Shown: positions 27,001-42,000 of the stretch, piece after piece
Layout: every line of letters begins with the position of its first letter
How positions within the stretch are numbered: position 1 is the stretch's first letter
Source: Burkholderiaceae bacterium
Lineage (GTDB): Bacteria; Pseudomonadota; Gammaproteobacteria; Burkholderiales; Burkholderiaceae_C
Direction of reading: 5' to 3'
Assembly (NCBI GenBank): GCA_919902775.1
Contig: CAKKRJ010000011.1
Span: forward strand, 62,001-126,000
Length of the DNA stretch: 64,000 nt
Position numbers and translations under genes: made by a program
The notes under the pieces: generated by a model
Told to the model about the DNA's origin: nothing
The model's database searches: none
What the model saw: the letters and a program-made list of their open reading frames with translations, nothing else

Positions 27001-30000
27001 CGGTGCGCTTGGACACGGGCAGCCCCGACAGCTTTGGCCTGTTCGGGCAGACGTCTTTCGATGTCAAAGACCTGACCGTCGATGTGGGTCGCGATGCGCG
27101 CTTCTCGGGCATTGTCAAAGCCAGCGGTGTGTTCAACCTGACTACGGGTCGCGACCTGGCCTTGGCCGGGGGCAGCAAGACGGCAGAGTTCCAGATCACC
27201 GGCGACACCACGGCAACGGTCGGTCGCGACGCCAGTTTCGACCGCGGCTCGCTGGCCACCCTCGGCGGTAGCTTCAACCTGAGTTCGGCCGGCAACATCG
27301 TCGCCCAGGGTGCGGCTGCCGTGACCGGCAACGTGACCTGGCAGGCCGATGGTGACATCACGCTCGGTGCCCGTTTGACGGCGGCCAACATCACCGCGAC
27401 AGCCGGCCATGACGGCAGCGGTGGTTTCAGCAGCGACAGGTACAGCGTGCTGGCGGCCACCCACATCAGCATCGCGGCTGGCACCACCCGTGGCGATATC
27501 ACGTTTGTTGAAAGCGGGCTCACTGCCAGCGGCACGCTGACGCTCACCGCCGACGGCGGCAACCTTTATGCCACGGGCAATGCCTTGGCGGCCGGCAGCG
27601 CCGTGCTCAACGCGCAGCACGCCATAACCGGTCAGGCCGACGACAGCACGGCTTTTGCCCTGGCTGCGGGCACGCTTTCTGCGAATGCCGAGCGCCTGCG
27701 ACTGAGCAACCGGGGTCATCTGACGGCCACGTCCCTGACGGCCACGGGCGGCGACATCGTGCTCGACGTTGACGGCTGGCTGCGGGCATCGTCGGTGCTC
27801 GCCAGCGGTGCCATCACGCTGACCACGCCACTCGTGGCCGGCAGCACGCACGACCTGACGGTTGGCACCATCAGCGGCACCCAGGTGAGTCTGAACGCCG
27901 GTTCGGCATTGCGCCAGAGCGGCGCGACGCCGAGCGTCAGCGCCTCACGCCTGATCTTGCGCGCCAACGAAAGCAGCACCCTGGTGGGGCTGGATGTGGA
28001 TGCGCTCGATGCGCGCCTGCTGCGTGCCGGCCATTTCAGTCTGAGCAGCACCGGCAGTGGCACCCTGACGGTTGAACGCTTCACCACCGTCGATGGCACT
28101 TTGACGCTCTCGAGCAGCCGCGATCTTGCACTGCAACAGGTCAGCGCAGGGCGCAGCGCCGCACGCACCCTGCTGGCCGCCGACAGCAACGCCAATGGCA
28201 CGCGCGATTTGTCCGAGCTGCCGCTGGACGTGAGCATCAGCAGCAGCGGCGCCATTCGCGGCCTGGGCAACAGCACCCAGCTGGCGGTCGAAACCGATGC
28301 CGGCGGTGCGATCGCCCTGACCGCCGGCACCGGCATGGCCAACCTTCGGGTCAATGTTGCCGAGCTGCGGCAGTTGCGCAGCACCCTGGGCGACATCGCC
28401 ATCATCGACGCCGCCCCGGGCAGCCGAAACCTGATGCAGGTCACCGACGCGGTGGCCACGGCCGGCAGTCTGAGCATTGCCTCGAACGCCACGCTCGATG
28501 TATTCAAGGCGCACGCCGCCAGCGGCCAGAGCCTGAGCCTGACCTCCAGCGCCGGTGATGTGCTGATCCGCGCCGCCAGCGCGGGCGGCAGTTTGGCCGT
28601 GGATGGCCAGTTGCCTGCCCAGGTGCTGCTCGACGCGGGACAGACGCTGGCCATCGATGCCTCGATTTGGGTTGACGCCACCGATTCGGTCACTTTCCGT
28701 GCCGGACGCAGCTTCGTGGTGCCCACACAAAATGACTACGCAGCCCGCGCACTGACCGTGGTGTCCGGTGTGGACATCCTGACCAACAGCGAGTTGCGCC
28801 TGGGCACCACGGCGCAGAGCACCCGTGTCGAATTGCGCTCTGGCCGTGACATCAGCGTCAACGCACCGATCAGCGACAGACAGGGCGGCGCCGTTGACGA
28901 CATCGTGCTGTATGCCGATGGCAGCAGTTCGCGCCTGGTCCAGGTGCGCGATGCGGTGACGGGTCTGCGCGTGCTGCAAAGCGCCTCCGGCCGGCTGTAT
29001 TTCGAAGGCACGCTGCCGGCCGATCCGACGGCGGCGACCTACACCCCGGCGGGCACCTACCACATTGACACCGTGGGCGGCAAATACGTTCAGGACGCGC
29101 GCGACTACCGCACGCTCAGCAGCGGCACTGCACTCAAAGTGCTGTCCGACGCTGCCGATGGCACCGGTACGCTCTACGCCCTGGCCGGCTCCGATGCCGC
29201 GGGCTGGACCGTAGGCAGCGCCTATGCCGCACCGTCAGCGGCCAATCTGGCTGCGGGCCAGGTGATCCAGATCCTGGACCGCTCGCTGGTGACGCTCAAC
29301 ACCCTGGCCGCCACCGAGCGTCCGAGCATGGTCTTGTCGGCGCTGTCGAGTGCCGGCACGGTGGGTCTGACGCTGGGCGAGGGCGCAGCGGCGCGTGCGG
29401 TGTCGGCGGCCGTGAGCACCGGCGATTTGACGGCGCTGGCCACCGCCATCAATGCCGAAACGGCGTCCACCGGAATTGCCGCCAGTGCCACTGGCGCTGC
29501 CCTGACCTTGTCGCGCAGCGACAGCAAGACCATCGTGGTCACGGGTTTCAGTCACAGCAACAAGGGCGCGCTCAGCGTGGTCGGCAGTCTGGGCGGCAGT
29601 GCCGTACTGAACACCGCGAGCCAGACCGTTTATGGCTACGCCATGGCGCCGGCGACCACCACCGAGCATGCCAGCACCATCACCCTCAATCAGGGGCGCA
29701 CGGCCTACAACCGGATGGCCATCGACGCCCTCAGTCCGTCTGGCACCACCTTGGGCCATGTCGTGCTCACGGCGGCGCAGAACCTCGACCTCGACGCCAT
29801 CCGCATCCATGCCAGCGGCGACGTGACGCTCAAGACCACCGGCGGCGCCGAGGTGGGCCAGGTCATGACGCTGGAGGATGCCAGCGGGCGTGTGTTCGCC
29901 AGCGCGGTGCTCGACGTGAACACCGCCAGCACGGGCGTCAGCTGGAGCTTGTCGAGCATGCCCAGCGGCAGCTACAGCCTGCGTTCGGTGTTGCGCGATG

Positions 30001-33000
30001 CCGATGGCAATGTGGCGTACGCCAGCGCCTACACCGCGGTGAGCGGCGGCGGCGCATCCAGCACCATCACCCCAGCAAGGACCCCGGTCATCACGGCGCC
30101 GGCCAGCGTGCTCGGCGATCCGCAAGTGTGCCTGCAAGGCACGGGCGCCACGGCGTGGACGCGGGTGCGCGTGTTCGAAGGCAGCACCCAGCTGGCCGAA
30201 GTCCGTGCCGACGGCGCCGGCAACTGGAAGGCGCTGTTGCCCGCTTTGGCCGATGGCAGCCACACGCTCAAAGCCCGCAACGTCAGCGATGCACATGTCG
30301 AGGGCACCGATTCGGCCAGCATCAGCTTTGTCCTGGACAGCCAGGCACCCGCAGCGCCGGTGCTGAGCGGCTATGCCAGTGGCACTTTGTCGGGTACGGC
30401 CGAGGCCAATGCCACGGTGAAGGTCTATCTCGATGGTGCCAGCACGCCGGTTGGCACGACCACGGCGAACGGCAGCGGTGCCTGGTCGCTGGTGCACACG
30501 CCAGCCGATGGCGCGCATGCCTGGCGCGCGGTGGCCACGGATGCTGCAGGCAACAGCAGCGGCTTGTCCGGCAGCGTGAGTGTGCGCATGGGCGCCGCGC
30601 CCGCGCCGGCACTGACCGTGGCAACGCCGGGCACCATCTCGGCGCTCAAGGCCTTCTCGGGTTTTACCCTGAGCGGCAGCACCGACGTTGGCGCTGGCGT
30701 GACGCTGCACATCAACGGCGGCGAGCGCACGGCCTGGGTCGATGGCACGGCCTGGTCTTACACCCTGACCGATGCCGACATCACCGCCCTGAATACGGTC
30801 AGCGGCAGCTTTGCCGTCACGGCGTCCACACTCGAAGGTGGAACGGCGACGGTCAATGGGTCCGCCACACTGGCGCTGACCCTGCCAACCCTGACCGGCT
30901 TGGCCATTTCGGATGGCGACGCGGCAAGCGCCAACGACGAACAGATCACCCTGGCCAAACGCAGCGCGGGCAAGGTGTTCACCGTCTCCGGCACGAGCAA
31001 CGGCAGCTCGGTGAGCCTGGCCAACGAGAGTGGCACGGTGTTCAAGATCGTGACGCCCAATGCCATCACGGGCAACTGGTCCTATGTCCTGGCGGGCGGT
31101 GATGTGGATCTGCTGGGCAGCGGCTCGGTCAATCTGGTGGCCACGGCCGTCGATGTGAACGGGAATACCAAGCAAGCCAAGCTGCCCCTGAGCATCGAGG
31201 CGCCCAAGCCGTCCAAGCCGACGATCCAAGCCATCAGCGCCGATGACGCCAAGGCGGATTTCATCACCCAGGACAGAAGCCTGAGTGTCTATGGCGCAAG
31301 CACGCCGGGCACGACAGCGGCGCTGAATTTTGTGTGGACGCCGGCCGGCGGATCGGCCGGAACATCAACGGCGGTGACGACCAGCGTCGATCCGATCAGC
31401 GGTGCCTGGTCGGCGTTGCTGCCGACCCAAACGGGCGATGGCACATTCGCCCTCAGCGTCACAGCGACGCGCGATGGTGTCACTGGCGATGCCGCCACCC
31501 AGAACATCGTGCTCGACCGCACAGCCCCTTCGGTGCCGACTTTCACGGTCGATTCCAACACCGCCTCACGTCCCTTGCTCAGCGGCAGCGCCGAAGTGGG
31601 CGCCACCGTCACCCTCTACGACGGCGCGACGGCCATCGCCTCCTTCATCGCCGAAGCGGCCAATTGGCAATACCAGTTGCCCGTGGCCTGGACGGCGGGC
31701 AGCACCCACGCCCTGAGCGCCAAGCAGACCGACGCGGCAGGCAACACCAGTGCTGCGACGACGGCTGTTTCGGTCAGCCCAGCGGCCGGAAACGGACTGA
31801 CATTCACCGCCGTCACCGGCGACGATCTGATTGATCAGTATGACCGCGCGGCAGGCCTCACCCTGAGCGGCAGCACGAGCGCCTCGACGCTGTGGATCAC
31901 GGCCAACGGCAGTGTCTTGACGAGCGTTGAGATCGCGCGGGCGGTGAGTGCGGTGTCGGTCACGACCGCCGGCGTGTATGCCAAAGCGCCGACTGCAACG
32001 CTCGATGCCGTGGGCAGCTATGCGGTGACGCTGAACTCATCCGGTGCCGTCACGGCCATCGATGTCAGCGGCGCAGCCACCTACACAGCGGCGCCGAGTG
32101 TGGCCTTTGTGGCGGCGGACATCTCCGCGCTGAACACCACGACCACGCTCGCCGCATCCGACGTCGGTACAGGGACGAAGTCTGTTGCGATCACCGATGC
32201 GGTGGGCGGATTTGTCGTTGCGCCCGTGGTGAGCATCAGCGGCGGCACCGGCAGCGGTGCGACTGCCGTTGCGACCTTGGGAACCGGCGCGAATGCCGGC
32301 AAAGTCGTCTCGGTCGTCATCAGCGGACTGACGACTTACAGCAACGCCGATGCGCTCAGCCTGACCTTCAGCAGCGAAGTCAGCGTTGCCGCAGCAACGG
32401 CGGCGCTGAGTACGGCCGAGGCAAGCTGGAGCAAGACGATAGCCCAGACCTCTTTGGGCGCGTTGGCCGGGATCAGCATCACGGCTGGAGGCAGTGGTTA
32501 CAGCGCCGTATCGCCGCCCGCAGTGAGCATCACCGGCGGTGGCGGTACGGGGGCCACGGCCACGGCGGTGGTCGATGTCAATGGCGTCGTGACCGGCATC
32601 ACCCTGAGCAACGCTGGCACCGGTTACACCAGCGTCCCGAGCGTGAGCATTGCCGCACCGAGCAGTGGCACGCAGGCAACGGCCAGCGCCGATCACGCCC
32701 AGTTCATCCAGTTTGTGGTGCTCGATGTCGATCCGGCGAGCGCACAGAGCGCCCAGCAGACCATCGACCTCAACAATGCAACTGGCGGTACCTACACCCT
32801 GGCGCTGACCGTCGAGGGCCTGACGTCTGTCACGCAGGCCTTGGCCTGGGATGCCAGCGACACACAGATTGGCGACGCTTTGCGCGCCTTGGACATCACC
32901 GGTGCCAGTTATGCCGTCAGCAGCAAGGTCGTGACGTTTGGCGGTGCACTGGGATCGCGCGCGTTGGCGACCATGGTGCTCGACACGTCAGCGCTCACCG

Positions 33001-36000
33001 GCAGCGGGGGAAATGCCGCGGTCACCTCGACCCAGGCTGGCGCCAGCGGCTCGGCCATTGCGCGCACCGCCGAGTGGGTCAAGGACAGCACCGGCACCAC
33101 CGCTTCGGTCACTGTGCCGGAGATCACCGGTTTGACCGGTGCCGGCCAGACGCCGTCGGTTTCCGGCACGGCCAGCGCCTATTCGCTGGTCAAAATTTAC
33201 AAGAACAACACCAGCGGCAGCGTCATTGCCACAACCCAGGCCGATGCCGACGGCAACTGGCTGAGCAGCCTGCAGGGCCAAGTGCTGACGGGCTCCGACA
33301 CCTTGCTGGCCACCGCGACGACAACGTCCGGCGCGACCAGCACCAGCGCCGCCTCCATGCCAGCGACCTGGCTTGCCGCAGCGCCGGCCTTGGCCATCGA
33401 TGCCCTGTCGGGCGACGGCACTGTCCGGGTGGCCGATGCCGCACGTGGCGTGGTGCTCAGCGGTACGGCGGGTCTGACGGCGAGCAGCGTCAGCGTCAGC
33501 GCCAATGGCCAATCCTTCAATGCCACGCTGACGCCAACACCCGGCGGGCAGTTGTGGCGCCTCGAACTCACCGCGGCTCATCTGGCGGCGATTGGCGATG
33601 GGGCGCGTGACTTCACCATCAGCGCCAGCGATGGCACCCATGCCAGTGCTTTGCAGCGCACGTTGACGCTGCAGACCAGCGCGATCACGAGCACGCCAAC
33701 GATCGACAGCGTCGCCGGCCAAAGCAGTGCGATTGTCGCCACCAGCGGTACACCGGAAGTGCTGGGCAGCGGCGTCGGCAGCGGGGCCACGGTGAGTCTG
33801 TGGCTCAAGGAAGGTGCGCGCGTGCTGGCCACCTCAACCGCAGATGCCAGCGGCAACTGGACGCTGGCGGCGAGCGACTATGCGCAAGCGCTGGATTCGG
33901 GCAGCTACACCTTGTTGGCCGCCGTGGTCGATGCGCATGGCAATCGCGGACCCTTGGCCGAGATGGTCTTCACGGTTTCGGCCACCGCCATCGAGCCACC
34001 CGTCATCGTCGGTCTGGGCAATGGCACGGACAGCGGGCGCCCGGGCGACGCCATCACCTCGAACACGGCGCCGGCCATCCGTGGCACCACCGTGGCCGGT
34101 GGCAAGGTCAATGTGTACGTGGATGGCGTCAAGAACAACAGCGGTGACGTGGTGGCCGACGAGCAGGGGTTCTGGTCCTACACGCTGACGGCCCAGAAGT
34201 TGGCGAGCCATGCGGTCACGGCCAAGGCCGTGCTCGGCAGCGGTGAAAGCGCGGCCAGCCAGGCACTGCAGCTGGTGATCGACAACAGTGTCCCCGCGCC
34301 AGTGATTTCGACCTCGGCTGCAACCGTGGGCACGGCGACCCCAGCGATGGCCGGGACAGCCGAGGCGGGTGCGCGGGTGCAGGTGTTTGACGGCACAGCG
34401 CTGATCGGCGAAACCACAGCGGACGTTGGCGGGCGCTGGACGTTTACGCCGGTGCGTGGGCTTTCTGACGGCGTGCACGCGTTCAAGGCGCGCGCCATCG
34501 ATGCGGCGGGCAATGTCAGCGTGGATGGCAGCGCAGTGAACTTGACGGTACAAACCGCCGGCCCATCCCTGAGTTTTGGCAAGGTGAGCGGGGATGATCT
34601 CGTCAATCTGGCAGAAAAATCTGCCGGGCTGACCCTTTACGGTGGCGTTGAAAGCGGCGCCAGCGTGAGCATCAAGATCGGCGAAGTGACGCGTGTGGCG
34701 CGCGTCGATGAGGCCACGCACCGTTGGAGCTATACCCTGACCGAGGACGATTTCCGTGAGGCGGGAATAGCCGACGCGGTGGCCATCACGGCAAGCGCCT
34801 CGAATGCGCTGGGCGTGACGACGGCGGTGACGCGCAGCGTCGATTTCCGCACGGAGCCGGTGGCGACGCCGGGCAAGCTCACGCTCGCTGCGGGTGTGCT
34901 CAGCGCAGTGCCCGGGGTGGCGGGCGCGGTATTCAATGCCACGACGCGGGTGCTCGCCAACAGCCTGAACATTGCCTCGGCGACCGACATTGACGTGCTT
35001 GCCGATGTCCGTTACGCCAACCTGAGTGCCAAGGACGATGTCCTGACTTTGCGCAACGCGGGCGATCTCACGCTGAGCTCGACCCTGAGCAAGGGCACCA
35101 TGAAAGTCACGGCCGGCGGCAATCTGCTGATCTCCAAGGCCGAGTTCACGCAGGACCTGTCTGGTAACAAAATGACCTTCCTGTCCGGCAACAGCGGCGC
35201 GCTGGCGGGCGAGACCCAGGCGCTGACGCGGCGCCTGCAGCAACTGGGCTGGACTGCGGCGCAGATCGAGGCCGAGATACGCGATCACAACTTCACTGGC
35301 GGAGGCCTGACGGGCGGCGTGTTGATCGACGAGATCAAGGCCGGTAGCCAGGGGGACGTGGAGATCCGCAGCTCGGGCGATATACGCGAATGGCTGATCG
35401 ATTCGCCGATCGACATCCTTTTCGATGTGCCGACCTACGCACCGCCGGCAGGTGCCGACCTCAGCCGCAGCCTGGACGTGACAGCCAAGAGCTTCAAAGC
35501 CATCGGCCGCAACCGGGCGAACAGCAATCTCGCCGACATCATCGACAAGTCACAACTGGAGTTCTCCAGCAACCTGACCATCGCCAACAACAACATCTCG
35601 CTGGGCTGGGCCGACCCCCTGACGGTGACAAGCCACACCGGCAACTACGAACTGGCCGGTTACTTCAACGGCGACGTGCTTGTCAGCGGTGTCAGCGGCA
35701 CGCTCGAGGTCATCGGCGTCTACACGACAGCAAATCTGAGTGTTGCAGGCCAGTCGGTGGTGGGCAGTGGCGTCATCTCGGCGGCCGGTACGATCAGCCT
35801 GAGTGCATCTGCCGCCGGTCGCTTGGACATTGCCGCCGATGCCACGCTGATGTCACGTGGCAACGGCGCCATCACCCTCAGTGGTGGCAGTGGCGGCATC
35901 GTCATGGGCGACGGTGCCCAACTGGACACCGATGGCGCCATCACCCTGAGCACCGGGGCCACCGGTGGCGACATCGTCGTCGGCCAGATCCTGGGCGCGG

Positions 36001-39000
36001 GCGGCGCGGTGAGCGTGAGCACCTCCGGCCAACTGCGCGACGGCGACAGCGGCAGCAGCAACGGCAAAGAAGTGCCGAACATTGTGGCCACGGGCACGAT
36101 CACCCTCAACGCCAGCGGTGGCATTGGCGCAGCGGACGACCGCTTTGTGCTGCAAGCGAACACGCTCAGCAGCGTCAACACCGGCAGCAACGACGCCTTC
36201 CTCGAACTGCAGCGCGCAAGCGTTGGCACGGTGACGCTGACCAGCCTGGACGCGCACCATGCCGACATCCGCAGCACCGATGGCGGCATCGATGTGGGCA
36301 GTGGCGACTGGATTTTGAGTGGCGGCCTGACGCTTTCGAGCGCGGGCGCGGTCAGCGACAGCGGCAAATTGGTCGTGGCCGGCAGCAGCACTTTGGCTGC
36401 GGGCACGGGCAATGACATCACGCTGGACAACGCCGCCAACGACTTCGCCAGCGTGGCAATTGCCAGCGGCCGGGTGGTGACGCTGCGTGACCTCAATGAC
36501 ATCACGGTCTCGGGCAGCGTCAGCAGCCACTTCAGCGTGAGCGGCACGGCCATCGGCCTGGGCGCGACCTCGGTCGGCGGCAACCTGACGCTTTCTGGTA
36601 ATGGCGCGATCAGCGACAGCGGCGCACTGACGGTCACCGGCAGCACCAGCCTGGCGGCGGGCGCGGGCAACGACATCGTGCTCGACGCGGCCAACGACTT
36701 CGGCGGTGCGGTGAGCATCGTCAGCGGCAAGAATGTCACGCTCAGCGACAGCAACGCCCTGAGTCTGGGCGGCACGGTCAGCGGCACGCTGAACGCCACA
36801 GCGGCCACGACCTTGACGCTGGCCGCCAGCACGGTGGCCGGTGCGGCCACATTGACGGCCGGTGACGACATCAGCGACAGCGGCGCGCTGACCATGGGCG
36901 GCACGCTGACGCTGGCGACCGCAGCGAACAAAAACATCGTGCTCGACACTGCGGGCAACGACTTCGCCAGCGTGGTGATCGGCCGCGCCTATGACGTGAC
37001 GCTGAGCGATGCCAACGCCTTGACGCTCTCCGGCGCCATCGCCCACGACCTGCAGCTGGGCAGCGGCGCGCTCACGCTGGGCTCGACCACACTGGGCCGC
37101 CATGCGAGCTTGAACACCAGCACCGCCGTCTTCGGCGACGTGACGGTGGGCGGCGACCTGGCCCTGAGCGCCAGCGGCGCAGTCAGCGACAGCGGTGTGC
37201 TGGTGGTCAAGGGCGCAAGCACCTTGTCGGCCACGAGCCAGAGCGTGACGCTGGATTCGGCGAACAACGATTTCGTTGGCGCGGTGACCCTCACCGCTGC
37301 CAGCGTAAGCCTGAAGGACCGCAATGGCCTGACGCTCTCGGGCAGCATTGCCGGGGCGCTGGTGCTCGACGCCGGGGCCGCCTTGAGCCTGGGCGCCACA
37401 GCGGCGGGCAGTGTTGACCTGACGGCAAGTAACGGCATCACCGACAGTGGCGCGCTCACCGTCACCGGCAGCACCCGCCTGGTGGCGGGCAGTGGCGACA
37501 TCGTGCTCAACAACGCCAACGACTTCGGCGGCGCGGTGAGCATCGTCAGCGCGAAAGACGTGTCGCTGAACGACGCCAATGCGCTCGATCTGGGTGCCTC
37601 GAATCTCTCTGGCGACCTGACGGTCACAACGGCCGGGGCGCTGAGCGACAGCGGCGCGCTGCACATTGGCGGCGCGGCCAGCTTTGCCGTGGGCAGCGCC
37701 AACAACCTCACGCTGGACAACGCCGGCAACGATTTCGTTGGCACGCTCAGTATCGCCAACGCCAAAGACGTGACGCTGCGGGATGCCAACACCCTGAGCC
37801 TGGGCGCACTCGACATCAGCGGCAACCTCAACCTGAACACGCTCGGCATGGTCGGCAATGTGGCGGGCACGGCCTGGCTGGTGGACGGCGTGCTGACCTT
37901 GGATGCCGGTGGCGGCGATGTGGTGCTGGATGCGCTGGCCAACGATTTCGGCGGCGCGGTGAACATCGCCCATGCACGCAACGTGGTCCTGAGCGATGCC
38001 AATGCGCTGGTGCTGGGCAACATCGACATCACGGGCAACCTGACGGTCAAGGCGGGCGGCGCGCTCACCAGCAGCGGTGCCTTGGTGGTGGGCGGCACGC
38101 TCAGTTTCGACAGCGGCAGCTTTGACATCACGGCGACCAACGCCCTCAATGATTTCGCCACGCTGGAGATCGTCAGCGCCGGCAGTGTGACGCTGCGCGA
38201 CCAAGACGAACTGAGCTTGGCCGGCATCAGCGCCAGCAGCCTGAACCTGAACACCGGCGGCGCGCTGAGCAGCAGCGGCGCGCTGGTGGTGAGCGGTGCG
38301 ACGACCATCACGGCGATCGGCTACGACGTGAGCCTGACCAACGCCGGCAACGATTTCGGCAGCAGCGTGAGCGTGAGCGGACGCAACGTGACGCTGGCCG
38401 ACCTGGACGACATCAGCTTCGGTGCCTCCAGCATCAGCGGCAATTGGGTGCTGACGGCCCAGGGTGCTGTGGGCGACAGCGGCGCGATCAGCGTCGCTGG
38501 CACCACCAGCCTGGACGCCGGTGGCCACGCCGTGACGCTGGACGCTGCAGGCAACGACTTTGGCGGCCTGGTCACGCTGCAGGGCGCCACGGCCATCAGC
38601 TTGGTGGACGCCAACGCACTGAGTTTCACCGGCGCGGCGCAAACCGGCGCCTTGTCGCTGACGGCAGGCGGGGCGCTGAGCCTGGGCGTGCTGTCTGCGG
38701 CGACCCACATGACCCTGGCCGGCACCAGCGTGGCACTGGACCAGACCAGTGTCGGCGGCGATTTGACGATTGGCGGCAGCGGCGCATTGACGCAGGCCAG
38801 CGACAAAGTGCTGCGCGTGAGCGGCACGTCGTCGATCTCGGCCGCCAGCATCGCCCTGGGCAATGCCAACACCTTGAGCGGCGCAGTGGGCCTGACCACC
38901 AGCGGCAGCGGCAACGCCAACCTGCGCAGCACCGGCGCACTGGCCCTGTCGGGCGCCAGCATCGGCGGCGATCTGCTGCTCACCGCCGGTGGCGACATGA

Positions 39001-42000
39001 GCGACAGCGGCGCGCTGACGGTGGGCGGCACGACCCGCCTGACCGCCGGGGTGCTCAAAGACATCGTGTTGGACCATGCGGGCAACGACTTTGTGGGCCG
39101 CGTCACCATCGCAGGTGCAGGCGGGCTGGCACTGGCCAACAACGTGAGCCTGCGCGACAGCGGCAGCCTGGCGCTGGAAGGTGTTGTGGGCAAAGACCTG
39201 AGCCTGGTGGCAGGCGGCGCCCTGACCTTGGGTGCGACCACGGTCGGCGAAGACCTGGATCTGAGCGCCGCGGGCCTCAGTGACGACGGTGCGCTGACGG
39301 TCACTGGCACCACGCGCCTGGCGCTGGGCACGGGCGACGCCACGCTGGACAACGCCAACGACTTTGGCGGCCTGGTGACTTTCGCCAGCGCACGCCATGC
39401 CACGCTGAGCGACATCAATGCGCTGGCCGTGGCGGGTGCGCTCTCTGGCAACCTCGGCCTGAGCGCCGCTGGCATCAGCGATGGCGGCGCCCTGAGCGTC
39501 GCCGGCACGGCCACGTTGGCTGCGGGCACGACCCATGACATCGTGCTCGACAACGCCAACGACTTTGTGGGCAGCGTCAGCGTGACGAGTGCACGCAACG
39601 CCACGTTCAACGACATCAATGCGCTGGCCATCGGCGGCGATGTCACGGCCCGCGCCGAACTCGACGCGGCCGGCGATGTGCTGCTCTACACCTTGCAGGT
39701 GGGCGGTGATTTCGATGTCAACGCCACGGCGGGTCGGATTGTCCAGGCCCGCACCGATGGTGGTCAGTCGGAAAACGCCACGCTGAGCGCCAATGGCGCC
39801 AGCCACACGGCCAACTTGCGCGCGGCCTCGGCAGACGGTTCGACCCGCTACGACATCGTGCTGGGCAACAGCGGCAACGAAACCCGTTCGCTGCAGTTGT
39901 TCGGCCGCGATGCGAACATCGCTGACACCAGTGCGGTGAATCTGGCCGGCGCCAATCTGCGCGGCCTGACGCTGCAAACCAGCGGCGTGATCAGCCAGAG
40001 CGGGGCGCTCTTGGCCAGCGGCGCGGTGAGTCTCGCTGCGGGTTCGGCCAGCGATGTCACGTTGGCCGACACGGCCAACGACTTTGTCGGCACGCTGACG
40101 GTGGGCAGCGCCAAAGACGTGCTGATTCGCGACGCCAATGTGCTCAGCCTGAGCGCCACGGCCAGCGGCAATGTCGATGTCAAGGCGACCACGCAGATCT
40201 ACCTGGGCACGATGAATGTGGCCGGCGTGCTCAAGGCCGAAGGCAACTTCACCATGACCGGCGATGTGGTCGGTGAGCACATCGAGCTGACCTCGACCAA
40301 CTTCCTCAACATGGCCGGCCACAGCGCCACCGCGACGGGCGCGGGGGCTGCTGGCTACATCACAGTGCGCGCTGTGGGCGACATCACGTTGGGCAAACTG
40401 CGCACCAGCGCCGGCGAGGTCAGCGTCAGCACCACGGGCGGTGCGATCCTGGACGGCCTGGGCAGTACCGAACGCAACATCGTCACCAGCGGGGCGGTCT
40501 CGCTCAGCGCAGCGAACGGCAGCCTGGCGCTGCAGCTGTGGGCCGACGCGGGCAGCGCGCCTTATGCGACCCACAGTGCCGGTGCGATCGACATCGCCGC
40601 CGGCCAGATCAAGAACTTGAGCACACCGGGCGGCATCGCCATCGTGTTGGGCGGGGGCAGCAACGTCTTCTCCGGCACGTTGGAGACAACGGGCAACCTG
40701 AGCCTCGATTTGGGCAGCGCTGGCATCGCCATGCAAGCGGGCTCGCGCATCGCCTCGGGCGCTAACCTGAGCATCAGCTCAACCGGAGCGCTGGCCCTGG
40801 CGCAGGTCGCTGCGACCGGCACGGCCAGCATCAGCGCCGCCGCCATCACCGGGGTGGCGGGCCAGGTGGGGGCCCACATCGTGGCTGGCACGCTGGTGCT
40901 TGCGGGCAGCAGCCTGGGCACGGCCGAGAGCGCCTTGAAGCTCGACACGACGGCGCTGCAATCGGTCAATGTGAGCGGCAGTGGCGCGGCCCATCTTTCG
41001 CTGGTGACCGACCTGGACAGCAATGGCGCACAGCGTACGGTGACAGTCGGCGCGATGGCGCTCGGCGGTGGCTTGACGCTGGACGCGACAACGGCCCACC
41101 TCAAGCTGGCCGACCACGTGAGCGCGGCCAGTGCCGCGATCAAGGCTAGCGCTGGCCGCCTGGACATGAGCGACGGCAAATCGCTGGCCGCCAACGGCAG
41201 CATCCGCCTCGAAGGCGAGGCCGGTTTGGGCCTGTCGGCCATCACGGGCAGCGGCACGGACGCTGCGCAAAGCATCGGCCTGTTCTCCAACGGCGGCGCG
41301 ATCACCGACCTGAGCACGGCCGAAAGCGCCAACATCACCAGCGCCGGCTTGTTGACACTCGGCGCCAAGAGCGCGGGCGCCACGGGCGTGGCCGACATCG
41401 ACGTGGCGGTGGGCCGCATGAGCAGCGTGAACACCACGCTGGGCGCGGTATTCCTCGAATCGCTGGGCACTTCCAGCACCTTGGACAGCGCCAGCGTGAG
41501 CGGTGTGCTCAATCTGCGTGCCGGCACGGGCGACATCCACCTGAACGGCAGCATCAACGTCGGCAGTCTGAGCCTGGCCGCTGCGGCCGGCCAGGTGTTG
41601 CAAACCACTGGCACCAGCCTGAATGCGGCGGGCATGGCGCAGATCACGGCCTCGGGCGACATCAGTTTGGCCCGTTTGGCCTCGACCGACGGGGCCGTGA
41701 CCCTGATCGCCGGTGGCGATGTGCTGGACAACGCCAGCGGCGATTCGACGGCGAACATTGTTCTTGGTACCGGCGCCCTGAGCATCGAGGCGCGGCGCAT
41801 CGGCGCGGCCAACGAGGACCTGGACATCGACGCGGCGCGCATCGCATCGCTGACCGCCACCGACAGCACGCTGAGCGCCACCGTCATCCACGCTTCTTCG
41901 GCGCGCGCGCTGACGCTGGGCCAACTTGACGCCAGCGGCAATGTGAGCCTGACCCAGACGGCGGGCGACCTGAGCCTGACCGGCAGTGTCTACGCCAACG

